Shown in pieces: positions 31,201 to 39,540 of a stretch of 64,000 nucleotides of DNA. Both the position numbers and the translations under genes were made by a program. The stretch covers positions 320,873 to 384,872 of the forward strand of contig NZ_HE578907.1 of NCBI RefSeq assembly GCF_000321005.1, in the 5' to 3' direction. The number at the start of each line of letters is the position of its first letter. Position 1 is the stretch's first letter. The notes beneath the pieces are model-generated. The model did not search any database. It was not told where the DNA came from and saw only the letters and a program-made list of their open reading frames with translations. Origin of the DNA: Anaerococcus senegalensis JC48 (GTDB lineage: Bacteria; Bacillota; Clostridia; Tissierellales; Peptoniphilaceae).

Positions 31201-32384
31201 TTGGAATTGATATAGTAAGTATAGAAAAATTTCGAAAAAAATTCGAAAAAAATAATTTTGAAAGTAAAATATTTACTGATAATGAAATTCATTATTCTAG
31301 GAAAAAAGAAAATTATATTCAAACTTTTGCGGGGATTTTTGCAGCAAAAGAAGCAATAATTAAGGCTTATAACCTTAATTTAGCCTACATATTAAGAAAA
31401 AAAATAGAAATTAAAAATTTAAATAATAAGCCTTATATTTATATTGATGGTAAAAAAATGAACTCAAGTTTAAGTATAAGTCATGATGGAGAATTTGCAA
31501 TAGCAGTATGCATTAAAAAAGAAGAAAATTTTAAAGTTGATAAAAAAATTAAGTCTTTGCTTAATAAAAGATCTAAATTTTCTCATAAAGGGGATTTTGG
31601 CAAAGTTGCTGTTATTGGAGGACAAAAGGGGATGGCTGGCTCTGTATATATGTCATCAATCGCCGCTTTAAGATCGGGTGCAGGATTATCATATATAATT
31701 TGCCCTTCATCAATATCAAATATTTTACAAATAAAGTCTACAGAATGTATAATAGAAGAGGTAGGCTGCAATTATTTTTATAATGAAATTAATATAGTTA
31801 ATAAAATATTACAATTAATCAAAGAAAAAGATGCAGTTGCAATTGGTCCAGGAATGGGCAAGGGTAAAGATGTTCATAATTTAATTAAGGTTATTTTAGA
31901 AAATTTTGATAAAAATATAGTGATTGATGCTGATGGTTTAAATTCTTTAGAAAATAATTTACATATAATAGATAGAAAAGAAAATATAGTCTTAACTCCA
32001 CATGAGATGGAATTTTCTAGAATTTCAAACTTATCTTTATCGTATATAAAAAATAATAGGGAAAAAGTATCCATAGAATTTGCTAAAAAACATAAGCTTA
32101 TTTTAGTTTTAAAAGGAAAAAATACAATAGTAACAGATGGAAATAGATGCTATATAAACAATACTGGTAATAGTGGTATGGCTACAGCTGGTAGTGGAGA
32201 TGTACTTACTGGTATTTTACTAGCAAATCTTTCTATTATGAATCCATTTGAAGCTTCTGTTTTATCTGTTTATATTCATGGACTAGCTGGGGATATTTAC
32301 GCAAAAAAATATTGTGAAGATTCTTTGATTGCAAGTGATATTATAAAAAATTTACCAAAGGCCTACAGATTAATGAGGTGTTAG
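31197..32384 (+). CDS. acpS: fusion of holo-ACP synthase (AcpS) and ADP-dependent NAD(P)H-hydrate dehydratase (NnrD)
   Basis: This 395-residue protein joins two enzymes. Residues about 1-110 are AcpS, which attaches phosphopantetheine to acyl carrier protein: GIDIVSIEKF with Asp 5, FAAKEAIIKA with Lys 51-Glu 52, and SISHDGEFA. From about 117 a complete NnrD ribokinase-like domain follows: SHKGDFGKVAVIGG, MAGSVYMSS, LTPHEMEF, and the catalytic TAGSGDVLTGIL near 330-341. NnrD repairs hydrated NAD(P)H. The usual partner domain, the YjeF_N epimerase, is missing here; AcpS occupies that place. There is no stop or frameshift between the halves. It lies directly before alr, as separate acpS and nnr genes do in relatives. 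Confidence 0.92.
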   Translation: MIGIDIVSIEKFRKKFEKNNFESKIFTDNEIHYSRKKENYIQTFAGIFAAKEAIIKAYNLNLAYILRKKIEIKNLNNKPYIYIDGKKMNSSLSISHDGEFAIAVCIKKEENFKVDKKIKSLLNKRSKFSHKGDFGKVAVIGGQKGMAGSVYMSSIAALRSGAGLSYIICPSSISNILQIKSTECIIEEVGCNYFYNEINIVNKILQLIKEKDAVAIGPGMGKGKDVHNLIKVILENFDKNIVIDADGLNSLENNLHIIDRKENIVLTPHEMEFSRISNLSLSYIKNNREKVSIEFAKKHKLILVLKGKNTIVTDGNRCYINNTGNSGMATAGSGDVLTGILLANLSIMNPFEASVLSVYIHGLAGDIYAKKYCEDSLIASDIIKNLPKAYRLMRC

Positions 32385-32385
32385 A

Positions 32386-33489
32386 ATGCAAGAAAATTAT
32401 TTGTTAGTTGATTTAGACAAGATATACAATAATATAAAATTAATAAAAGAAAAATCTAAAGATTCAAAAACATGCGCTGTTTTAAAAGCAAACGGTTATG
32501 GACTAGGTGCTTTAGAAATTGCAAAATATATTGATGATCAAATAGATTATATAGCTGTGGCTCAATTTAAAGAAGCTAAAAATTTGAGAGAAAATGGCAT
32601 AGAAAAACCTATACTAATTTTAGGATACTTACCTTTAGATAAGTATAAAGAGTGTAATAAATTAAATATTGATGTAGGAATTTATGACTTAGATTATGCT
32701 AAAAAAATTAATAAAAGTCTAGATAGTCAAATTAATTGTCATATTATTTTAGATACTGGTCACACAAGGCTAGGATTTAGAGACTTTGAAATAGATAAAA
32801 TTAAAGAATTAAAAAAATTAGAAAATTTTAATTTTATTGGTGCTTTTTCTCATTTTGCTACTGCAGATGAAAAAGATACATCATATACAAAGATACAATA
32901 TCAAAAATTTAATTACATAATAGATAAGATAAAAGATGATTTTAATTTAAAGTTGATTCATATTGCTAATACAGCAGCTTCTATGGAATATAATTTTAAA
33001 TCAGATTTACTTAGACTTGGAATTGGAATTTATGGAATTTATCCATCTGATTATATAAAAGAAGTTTCAGAAATAAAATTATCTCAGGCTTTTGAATTCA
33101 AAGCTCAAGTATCTTTTGTTAAAAATGTGGAAAAAGGAACAAGTATTTCATATGGTAGAACTTTTGTTGCACCAAAAGATATGAAAGTTGCAACTGTTGC
33201 AGTTGGATATGCAGATGGATTTAAAAGATCATTTTCTAATATCGGAGAAGTTTTAGTAAATGGTAAATTAACTAAAGTTATTGGAAGAGTTTGTATGGAT
33301 CAAATTATGATTGATGTCAGCGATATTGATTGTAAGATTGGTGATTATATTACTCTATATCCAGACATATATAAGGAAGCAAAAAAAATAAATACTATAG
33401 CTTATGAATTAATGACTTCAATTTCAAATAGAGTTCCTAGAATTTACAAAATTAATAATAAAATTTTAGGAGATGAAAATGAAAGTTAA
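32386..33489 (+). CDS. alr: alanine racemase
   Basis: Alr (367 residues) makes D-alanine for peptidoglycan. The PLP-binding lysine is Lys 34 in AVLKANGYGLG and the catalytic tyrosine is Tyr 256 in SYGRTF. The RLGFR, HIANTAASM and GRVCMDQIMIDVS motifs match the family. A GAGGTG site precedes the ATG, one base after the acpS-nnrD stop. The last codons overlap the mazF gene, leaving no space for an antitoxin gene. Confidence 0.95.
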   Translation: MQENYLLVDLDKIYNNIKLIKEKSKDSKTCAVLKANGYGLGALEIAKYIDDQIDYIAVAQFKEAKNLRENGIEKPILILGYLPLDKYKECNKLNIDVGIYDLDYAKKINKSLDSQINCHIILDTGHTRLGFRDFEIDKIKELKKLENFNFIGAFSHFATADEKDTSYTKIQYQKFNYIIDKIKDDFNLKLIHIANTAASMEYNFKSDLLRLGIGIYGIYPSDYIKEVSEIKLSQAFEFKAQVSFVKNVEKGTSISYGRTFVAPKDMKVATVAVGYADGFKRSFSNIGEVLVNGKLTKVIGRVCMDQIMIDVSDIDCKIGDYITLYPDIYKEAKKINTIAYELMTSISNRVPRIYKINNKILGDENES

Positions 33490-33823
33490 AAGGGGAGATT
33501 TATTTTATGCTGATCTTTCTCCAGTCGTAGGAAGCGAACAGGGAGGAGTGCGCCCTGTAATAGTTGTACAAAATGATATGGGAAATAAATATTCTCCAAC
33601 AATTATTGTTGTACCTGTTACTAGTCAGTTAAAAAAATCAAAATTACCAACTCATGTAGCTTTAAGTGGAAATAAATTTGGTTTACCTAAAAATAGCGTA
33701 GCTTTATTAGAACAGTTAAGAACAATTGATAAAAGAAGATTGAGAGATAAATTAGGATCTTTTGATAAGTCGATTATGTTAAAAATAGATGCTGCTATAG
33801 CTATTTCTGTAGGATTAGATTAA
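33479..33823 (+). CDS. mazF: MazF/NdoA-family mRNA endoribonuclease toxin
   Basis: This protein of about 114 residues is a MazF/PemK-fold toxin closely resembling B. subtilis NdoA. MKVKRGDLFYADLSPVVGSE, QGGVRPVIVVQND, the strand IIVVPVTSQ and ALLEQLRTIDKRRL cover the active-site region (Arg and Thr). The ATG at 33473 is only one base from the AGGAG at 33468-33472, so 33479, six bases away, is preferred. In other Firmicutes alr is followed by the antitoxin ndoAI and then ndoA. Here no antitoxin gene precedes it, because it overlaps alr. It shares TAATG with the next gene. Confidence 0.9.
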   Translation: MKVKRGDLFYADLSPVVGSEQGGVRPVIVVQNDMGNKYSPTIIVVPVTSQLKKSKLPTHVALSGNKFGLPKNSVALLEQLRTIDKRRLRDKLGSFDKSIMLKIDAAIAISVGLD

Positions 33824-34725
33824 TGAAGATAATAATAAAAAACATTATAATTGTTTTATTATCAATTCTACTAGTTTTTCTATTAATATATTCAAAAGAA
33901 GAAAAAAAAGAAAATTTAAAAGAATTAGAAATTTATTACATAGATGTAGGGCAAGGAAATGCTGTTTTAATTAAGACTAATAACAAGAATATCCTAATTG
34001 ATGGAGGGAATAGGTCTAACAGTAGATATTATTATAATTTTATAAAGAATAAAAATATAAAAAAAATAGATTATATGATAGTAAGCCATTATGATGAAGA
34101 TCATATTTCAGGTTTAATTTCAATTCTTGAGAATTTCGAAGTATCAAATGTTTTGTGTCCTGATTATAAAAAAGATACTAAAATATATAAATCATTCAAA
34201 AATAGCTTGAAAAAATCTAAAGCAAATATTATTTATCCCAAAAAGGGAGATAACTTTAATATTTCAGATGCAAGAATAAAAATATTATGGCCAAATGAAT
34301 ATAAAAATGGTATTGATAATGATAATTCTATAATTTTAAAATTAATTCATGGTAATATGTCATTCTTATTTACAGGTGATGCTAGTATAAATATTGAAAA
34401 TCAATTAATTTATAGTGGTTTTAATTTAAAAAGTGATGTAGTAATGCTTGGTCATCATGGTAGTAAATATTCAACATCAAATGAATTTTTAGAAGAAGTT
34501 GATCCAAAATTAGCAATTATTTCTGTTGGAAATAATAACAGGTATGGACATCCATCAAATAGAGTTTTAAAACTTTTAAATAATAAAAATATTAAATTTC
34601 TTAGAACTGATATAGATGGAGATATTACAATAAAATGTGATGGTAATAAAATAAAAGTAAATACTAATAAAAGCAACAAAAATAGCAAGATAAACTTACG
34701 CTTATCTTGCTATTTTTTATTCTGA
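33823..34725 (+). CDS. membrane-anchored ComEC-like metallo-beta-lactamase-fold hydrolase
   Basis: This 300-residue protein has an N-terminal hydrophobic anchor (about 5-25) followed by an extracytoplasmic metallo-beta-lactamase domain like the C-terminal part of ComEC. Features are YYIDVGQGNAVLIK, LIDGG, the metal motif SHYDEDHISGL, LFTGDAS and MLGHHGSKYST. Free-standing proteins of this type are annotated as MBL-fold or competence-related hydrolases; a role in DNA degradation during uptake is possible but unproven. The last about 15 codons (INLRLSCYFLF end) are encoded by the terminator hairpin itself. The stop lies past the end of convergent murC, so the two genes overlap by nine bases. 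Confidence 0.82.
   Translation: MKIIIKNIIIVLLSILLVFLLIYSKEEKKENLKELEIYYIDVGQGNAVLIKTNNKNILIDGGNRSNSRYYYNFIKNKNIKKIDYMIVSHYDEDHISGLISILENFEVSNVLCPDYKKDTKIYKSFKNSLKKSKANIIYPKKGDNFNISDARIKILWPNEYKNGIDNDNSIILKLIHGNMSFLFTGDASINIENQLIYSGFNLKSDVVMLGHHGSKYSTSNEFLEEVDPKLAIISVGNNNRYGHPSNRVLKLLNNKNIKFLRTDIDGDITIKCDGNKIKVNTNKSNKNSKINLRLSCYFLF
34678..34719. terminator. bidirectional terminator between the MBL-fold gene and murC
   Basis: AATAGCAAGATAA (34681-34693) and TTATCTTGCTATT (34702-34714) form a perfect 13-pair stem with an eight-base loop. T tracts follow on both strands. The whole hairpin lies inside the coding region of the plus-strand gene. Confidence 0.93.
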
Positions 34726-36108
34726 GATTCCTGCAATCATTTTTGCTAATTTATCAGAATCTCCACTACCAGTTACTATTACTTGATCATCCTTTTTAAT
34801 ATCTGAAAGAATATAGTCTTTTACTTGATCAAAAGTTGGCAAATATTTAGCTTTTTTTCCATTTTTAATTAAGGCATCAACAATATCCTTGCTTGATATA
34901 CTAGGGTCAAAAGGCTCTCTAGCTGCGAAAATGTCAGTAATTATTATCTCATCTGCATCATCAAAACAATTTACAAATTCATTGAATAATCTTTTAGTTC
35001 TAGTGTAAGTATGTGGTTGCCATACACATATCAAATTTCCTTTAGTATGTTCAGAAAGAGCACTTAAATTAACTTGAATTTCTGAAGGATGATGACCATA
35101 ATCTAAAATAATTTTACATCCTTCAACATTACCCATTAGTTGCATTCTTCTTTCTAATCCCTTATAAGATTGTATGCAATTTTTTATTGTTTTAATATCA
35201 ACTCCACTTTCTAGAGTAGAAATTATTGCTGCACATGCATTATTAATATTGTGTCGTCCTAATATTGACAATTCAAAATGTTCAATACTACCATCTTTCA
35301 TAATTAAATCAAATCTTGGTTTCCCATCTTTATTAAAAGTTATGTTAGTAGCGTTATAATCTGCATTTGGATTTTCTTGTCCATAAGTAATAAGTTCTCC
35401 TTGAACAGAGTCGATAACAAGCTTATTATTTTCTTCATTTAAATTTAATATAGTTTTTGAATTTTCATCTTGATTTTTTAAATAATTTTTGAAAGTTTCT
35501 ACTATGTCATTTAAATCCTTATAGTAATCAAGGTGATCTTCATCTATATTTAAAATTATTCCAATAGAAGGATAATAATATCTAATATTTCCCTTATATT
35601 CACAAGCTTCAGTTACAAGAATTTCTTTATCTCCTACATGGACATTACCTTCAATTTCATCTAAATCTCCACCCAATAAAATAGTAGGATTTTTGGTAGA
35701 ATTCATTAAAATTTTAGAAATCATACTAGTTGTTGTACTTTTACCATGAGATCCAGATACTGCGATAGAATTTTTGTAATTTTTCATTAAACCGCCTAAG
35801 AAAACTCCTCTAGTTACGACAGGCACACCTAAGGATCTTGCAGCTATTAATTCTTCATTATCATCAGAAATAGCGTCTGTATATATAACTAAATCAGGAT
35901 TCTTTATGTTTTCTTTTCTTTGACCAATTACATAATTTATTCCATTTTTATCTAAATGTTTACTAGTTTCAGAAATTGACAAATCAGAACCTGTAACATT
36001 ATAACCATTATTATTTAATAGGATTGCTATACCACTCATTGATATTCCTCCAATTCCTATCATGTGTATGTTTTTATATCTATGATCATTTAAATTAAAT
36101 TCAAACAT
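34717..36108 (-). CDS. murC: UDP-N-acetylmuramate-L-alanine ligase
   Basis: MurC (463 residues) adds L-alanine to UDP-MurNAc, the first amino-acid step of peptidoglycan precursor synthesis. The N-terminal UDP-binding IGIGGISMSGIA, the ATP loop SGSHGKSTTTSM, and C-terminal ILDYGHHPSEI and WQPHTYTRTK motifs are present. It is one of only two well-supported minus-strand genes in the window and has its own extended -10 promoter. A GGAG site precedes the ATG. Its position near alr is fitting, as alr, murT-gatD and glmU also feed wall synthesis. Confidence 0.96.
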   Translation of the reverse strand: MFEFNLNDHRYKNIHMIGIGGISMSGIAILLNNNGYNVTGSDLSISETSKHLDKNGINYVIGQRKENIKNPDLVIYTDAISDDNEELIAARSLGVPVVTRGVFLGGLMKNYKNSIAVSGSHGKSTTTSMISKILMNSTKNPTILLGGDLDEIEGNVHVGDKEILVTEACEYKGNIRYYYPSIGIILNIDEDHLDYYKDLNDIVETFKNYLKNQDENSKTILNLNEENNKLVIDSVQGELITYGQENPNADYNATNITFNKDGKPRFDLIMKDGSIEHFELSILGRHNINNACAAIISTLESGVDIKTIKNCIQSYKGLERRMQLMGNVEGCKIILDYGHHPSEIQVNLSALSEHTKGNLICVWQPHTYTRTKRLFNEFVNCFDDADEIIITDIFAAREPFDPSISSKDIVDALIKNGKKAKYLPTFDQVKDYILSDIKKDDQVIVTGSGDSDKLAKMIAGISE

Positions 36109-36146
36109 TTATTCTCCTTTTAAACTAAAGTTTATATCAATAAAAT

Positions 36147-36175
36147 ATTATACCATAATAAAAGTAGTATAACCA
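36147..36175 (-). promoter_or_regulatory. extended -10 promoter of murC
   Basis: On the minus strand TGG-TATAAT (36155 down to 36147) forms an extended -10. A poor -35 (TGGTTA, 36175-36170) lies 17 bases upstream. The predicted leader is about 32 bases. Confidence 0.68.
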
Positions 36176-36220
36176 TTGAAACAATTAATTTAAAATTAAA
36201 AAAATATAGTATTTCTAAAA

Positions 36221-36249
36221 TTGACATTGATAGTTTAAAATGATAATCT
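36221..36249 (+). promoter_or_regulatory. promoter of rpiB-tkt
   Basis: A perfect -35 TTGACA is at 36221-36226. The -10 is less certain: GATAAT at 36242-36247 with a 15-base spacer, or TAATCT at 36244-36249 with 17. It is divergent from the murC promoter. Confidence 0.6.
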
Positions 36250-36281
36250 TTATTTATAAACAATAGTTAGAGAGGTTATTA

Positions 36282-36725
36282 ATGAAATATATAATAGGTA
36301 ATGATCATGGTGGAATAGATCTTGTTGATAGTGTTGAAGAAAAACTTTTAGAACTCGGTCACGAAGTTGAAAAAGTTGGAACATATACAAAAGATTCATG
36401 TGATTATCCAGATTTTGCTAAAAAAGCTTGTGAGAAAGTTTTATCTAATGAATCTGATTTTGCAATTTTAATTTGTGGAACAGGATTAGGAATGAGTCTT
36501 GCTGCAAATAAATTTAAAGGAATTAGAGCAGCTTGTGTTTCTGATGTATATTCAGCAAAAATGTCTAGAGCTCACAATAATTGTAATGTATTATGTTTCG
36601 GATCAAGAGTTATTGGATCAGAAGTTGCAAAAATGATAGTAGAAGTTTTTGCAAACACTAAGTTTGAAGGTGGAAGACATAGTAATAGAGTAGAAAAAAT
36701 TACAGAAATAGAGGAGAAAAATTAA
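36282..36725 (+). CDS. rpiB: ribose-5-phosphate isomerase B
   Basis: RpiB (147 residues) interconverts ribulose 5-phosphate and ribose 5-phosphate. The N-terminal IGNDHGGIDL, the active-site Cys in LICGTGLGMSLAANKFKGIRAA, and SRAHNNCNVLCFGSRVIG define the RpiB/LacAB family. The C-terminus is normal. A GAGAGG site lies upstream. The last base of its stop is the first base of the tkt ATG, so both pentose-phosphate enzymes are made together, supplying ribose phosphate to the prs gene product encoded nearby. Confidence 0.95.
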   Translation: MKYIIGNDHGGIDLVDSVEEKLLELGHEVEKVGTYTKDSCDYPDFAKKACEKVLSNESDFAILICGTGLGMSLAANKFKGIRAACVSDVYSAKMSRAHNNCNVLCFGSRVIGSEVAKMIVEVFANTKFEGGRHSNRVEKITEIEEKN

Positions 36726-38719
36726 TGTTTAATGATATAGATAAAAAGGCTGTAAATGCAATAAGATGTTTATCAGTTGCACAAATAGAAAAAGCAAATA
36801 GTGGTCATCCAGGTCTTCCTATGGGTGCAAGTCCTATGGCTTATGTTTTGTGGAATAAAATAATGAATGTAAATCCAAAAATGAGTAATTGGCATAATAG
36901 AGATAGATTTGTTTTATCTGCAGGCCATGGTTCTGCAATGCTATATTCTCTATTACATTTATCTGGATATGATTTAAGTATAGAAGACTTAAAAAACTTT
37001 AGACAAATTGGTTCAAAAACGCCAGGACATCCTGAAAGAAAGCATACTGATGGTATTGAAGTAACAACTGGACCATTAGGACAAGGAATTGCTAATGCAG
37101 TTGGTTTCGCTATGGCTGAAAAACACCTTTCTGCTATATATAATAAAGAAAATTATAAAATCGTTGATCATTATACTTATGCAATATGTGGTGATGGAGA
37201 TCTTATGGAAGGAATTTCATATGAAGCAATGTCACTAGCTGGTCATTTAAATCTAAATAAATTAATTATTCTTCATGATTCAAACGATATTTGTCTTGAT
37301 GGAAATCTAAATACATCATTTTCTGAAAATATTGAACAAAGAGTTAAAGCTCAAAATTGGAATTATATAAAAGTTTCTGATGGTAATGATCTTGAAGAAA
37401 TTTATAAGGCAATAGAAAATGCAAAAGAAAATACAAATGGACCTACATTTATAGAAGTAAAAACTATTATAGGATTTGGTTCTAAAAACCAAGGTACAAA
37501 TAAGGTTCATGGTGCTCCAATTGGACAAGAAGATTTTGAAGAGGTTAAAAAAGCTTATAATTGGCAAGATGAAGATTTCCAAATTTCAGATGATGTATAT
37601 GATATTTTCAAAGAAAATATAATCAAAAATGGTGAGAAAGCTTATTCCAATTGGGAAAATTTATTAAATGAGTACAAAGAAAAATATCCTGAAGAATACA
37701 AAGAATATATAAGTGGATTTGAGAGAAAATTATCTGAAAATTGGATTGATCGAGTTAAAAAATACTCACCAGAAGATGATAGTTTAGCTACTCGTGCTTC
37801 AGGAGGAGAAATAATTCAAGATATAGCTAAAGTTACTAAAAATTTCTGGGGTGGAAGTGCTGATTTATTCTCATCAAATAAGACAAATATAAAAGATAGT
37901 GAAAGATTTTCAGATAAAAATCCTGAAGGAAGAAATGTTTGGTATGGTGTAAGAGAATTTGCGATGAGCGTTATTGCAAATGCAATAGTTGCACACGGTG
38001 GTACATTCCATCATGTATCTACATTTTTTGTATTCTCAGATTATTTAAAAGCAGGACTTAGAATTTCTTCCCTTTCACATATTCCTGTAACATATGTATT
38101 TACACATGATTCAGTTGCAGTTGGAGAAGATGGACCAACACACCAACCAATAGAACAATTGGCTATGATTAGATCAATTCCAAATGCAATTATGTTAAGA
38201 CCGGCTGATGCTAACGAGGTTAGACTTTCTTGGAAAATTGCTTTAGAAAGCAAAGATTCACCAGTCGTAATTGCCCTTACACGTCAAAATGTTAAAAATC
38301 TTGAAGGAACAAAAGATTTGAAAGATATTTCTAAAGGAGCATATATAATATCAGATTCTGAAAAAGAAACTCCAGATGGTATTATAATTGCAACAGGTAG
38401 TGAGGTTGAATTAGCTTTAGAAACAAAAGAAGAATTGAAAAAATCTAACATAGATGTTAGGGTTGTTTCTATGCCTTCAATGGAATTATTTAGAATGCAA
38501 GACGATGATTATAAACAAAAAATTCTTCCAAAAGAAATTACAAATAGAGTATCTATAGAAATGGCAACATCCTTTGGATGGAGTGAATTTACTGGAGATA
38601 ATGGGTTAAATATTTCCATTGATAGATTTGGAATTTCTGGAAACTTTAAAGACGTAAAAGAAGAATTAGGTTTTACCAAAGAAGAAATTTCTAGAAAATA
38701 TTTACAAAAATTTAATTAG
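36725..38719 (+). CDS. tkt: transketolase
   Basis: Transketolase (664 residues) moves two-carbon units between sugar phosphates using thiamine diphosphate. The GHPGLPMGASPMAY start, the GPLGQGIANAVG loop, the ThDP motif GDGDLMEGISYEA and the later HDSVAVGEDGPTHQP are all conserved, and the length is standard. GAGGAG in the end of rpiB serves as the ribosome binding site. In a fermenter without an oxidative branch this reaction is likely the route to pentoses for nucleotides. A strong terminator follows. Confidence 0.97.
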   Translation: MFNDIDKKAVNAIRCLSVAQIEKANSGHPGLPMGASPMAYVLWNKIMNVNPKMSNWHNRDRFVLSAGHGSAMLYSLLHLSGYDLSIEDLKNFRQIGSKTPGHPERKHTDGIEVTTGPLGQGIANAVGFAMAEKHLSAIYNKENYKIVDHYTYAICGDGDLMEGISYEAMSLAGHLNLNKLIILHDSNDICLDGNLNTSFSENIEQRVKAQNWNYIKVSDGNDLEEIYKAIENAKENTNGPTFIEVKTIIGFGSKNQGTNKVHGAPIGQEDFEEVKKAYNWQDEDFQISDDVYDIFKENIIKNGEKAYSNWENLLNEYKEKYPEEYKEYISGFERKLSENWIDRVKKYSPEDDSLATRASGGEIIQDIAKVTKNFWGGSADLFSSNKTNIKDSERFSDKNPEGRNVWYGVREFAMSVIANAIVAHGGTFHHVSTFFVFSDYLKAGLRISSLSHIPVTYVFTHDSVAVGEDGPTHQPIEQLAMIRSIPNAIMLRPADANEVRLSWKIALESKDSPVVIALTRQNVKNLEGTKDLKDISKGAYIISDSEKETPDGIIIATGSEVELALETKEELKKSNIDVRVVSMPSMELFRMQDDDYKQKILPKEITNRVSIEMATSFGWSEFTGDNGLNISIDRFGISGNFKDVKEELGFTKEEISRKYLQKFN

Positions 38720-38723
38720 ATTT

Positions 38724-38755
38724 ATAGGCAAGTATTTACTTGCCTATTTATTTTT
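38724..38755 (+). terminator. intrinsic terminator after tkt
   Basis: ATAGGCAAGT (38724-38733) and ACTTGCCTAT (38738-38747) form a perfect 10-pair stem with loop ATTT, followed by TTATTTTT. Confidence 0.88.
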
Positions 38756-38771
38756 AAAATAAATTAAAAAG

Positions 38772-38780
38772 TGATATCAT
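38772..38780 (+). promoter_or_regulatory. possible extended -10 promoter of deoD-glmU
   Basis: TG-A-TATCAT lies about 30 bases before the deoD ATG, right after the tkt terminator. The -35 position (TTTTAA) is poor, so confidence is limited, but some promoter is needed here after the terminator. Confidence 0.45.
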
Positions 38781-38810
38781 ATTACTAGAAATATTTAATA
38801 AGGAGTGATT

Positions 38811-39531
38811 ATGACAATACCAACACCACATATTTCAGCAAAAAGTAAAGATGAAATAGCAAATACTGTTTTGATGCCAGGAGATCCTCTAAGAGCTAAA
38901 TATATAGCAGAAAATTTCCTAGATGATGTTACTCAATTTACTGAAACTAGAGGAATGTATGGATATACTGGATACTATAAAGGTAAAAGAATTTCAGTGA
39001 TGGGTAGTGGAATGGGAATTCCATCATCAATGATATATTTCAATGAATTATTTAATTTCTATGATGTTGAAACAATAATAAGAATTGGAAGTGCTGGAAG
39101 TATGCAAGAAAATATTAAATTACACGATATAGTTCTTGCAACAAGTGCATGTAGTGAATCTTCAATTAATGATAATTTATTTGGAAATATTAATTTTTCA
39201 CCTACACCAGATTTCAATCTACTATTAGAGGCTTACAAAAAAAAGTCAAGATTTAGGATATATTACTCATTGTGGCCAAGTACATTCTTCAGATCAATTT
39301 TATAATGAGATGGAACCAAAAGTTTTTGAAAACTTACAAAAATATGGAGTCTTATGTGTAGAAATGGAATCATATGGACTATTTACAGTGGCTAGAAAAT
39401 ACGGAAAAAAAGCATTAGGAGTTTTTACAATTAGTGATTCCTTAGTTTCAAATGAAGCAGATAGTGCAGAAGATAGGCAAAGTGCATACACTCAAATGAT
39501 GACTCTCGCACTAGAAATTGCACCAGAATAA
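38811..39531 (+). pseudogene. deoD: purine-nucleoside phosphorylase DeoD, split by a frameshift in an A8 tract
   Basis: The gene would encode a DeoD of about 239 residues, the normal length, which splits purine nucleosides with phosphate. The first part gives TPHISAK, LMPGDPLRAKYIAE, RGMYGYTGYYKG, GSGMGIPS and RIGSAGS. After the A8 tract (39237-39244) the zero frame degenerates and stops at 39305. The +1 frame continues exactly with SQDLGYITHCGQVHSSDQFYNEMEPK, then VEMESYGL and ISDSL to 39531. Removing one A restores one frame. The ATG at 38811 has AGGAG five bases upstream; an in-frame GTG at 38805 is rejected. A true mutation, a sequencing error, or slippage correction are all possible. Confidence 0.87.
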
Positions 39532-39540
39532 GGAGTATAG

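Noticed and set aside
33473..33478. First ATG of mazF as start
   Set aside because: It abuts the AGGAG with no spacing; the next ATG six bases on has ideal spacing and matches the family N-terminus.
38772..38779. TGATATCA palindrome before deoD as an operator
   Set aside because: Eight bases of AT-rich palindrome is too short to separate from chance, and it coincides with the probable -10 element.
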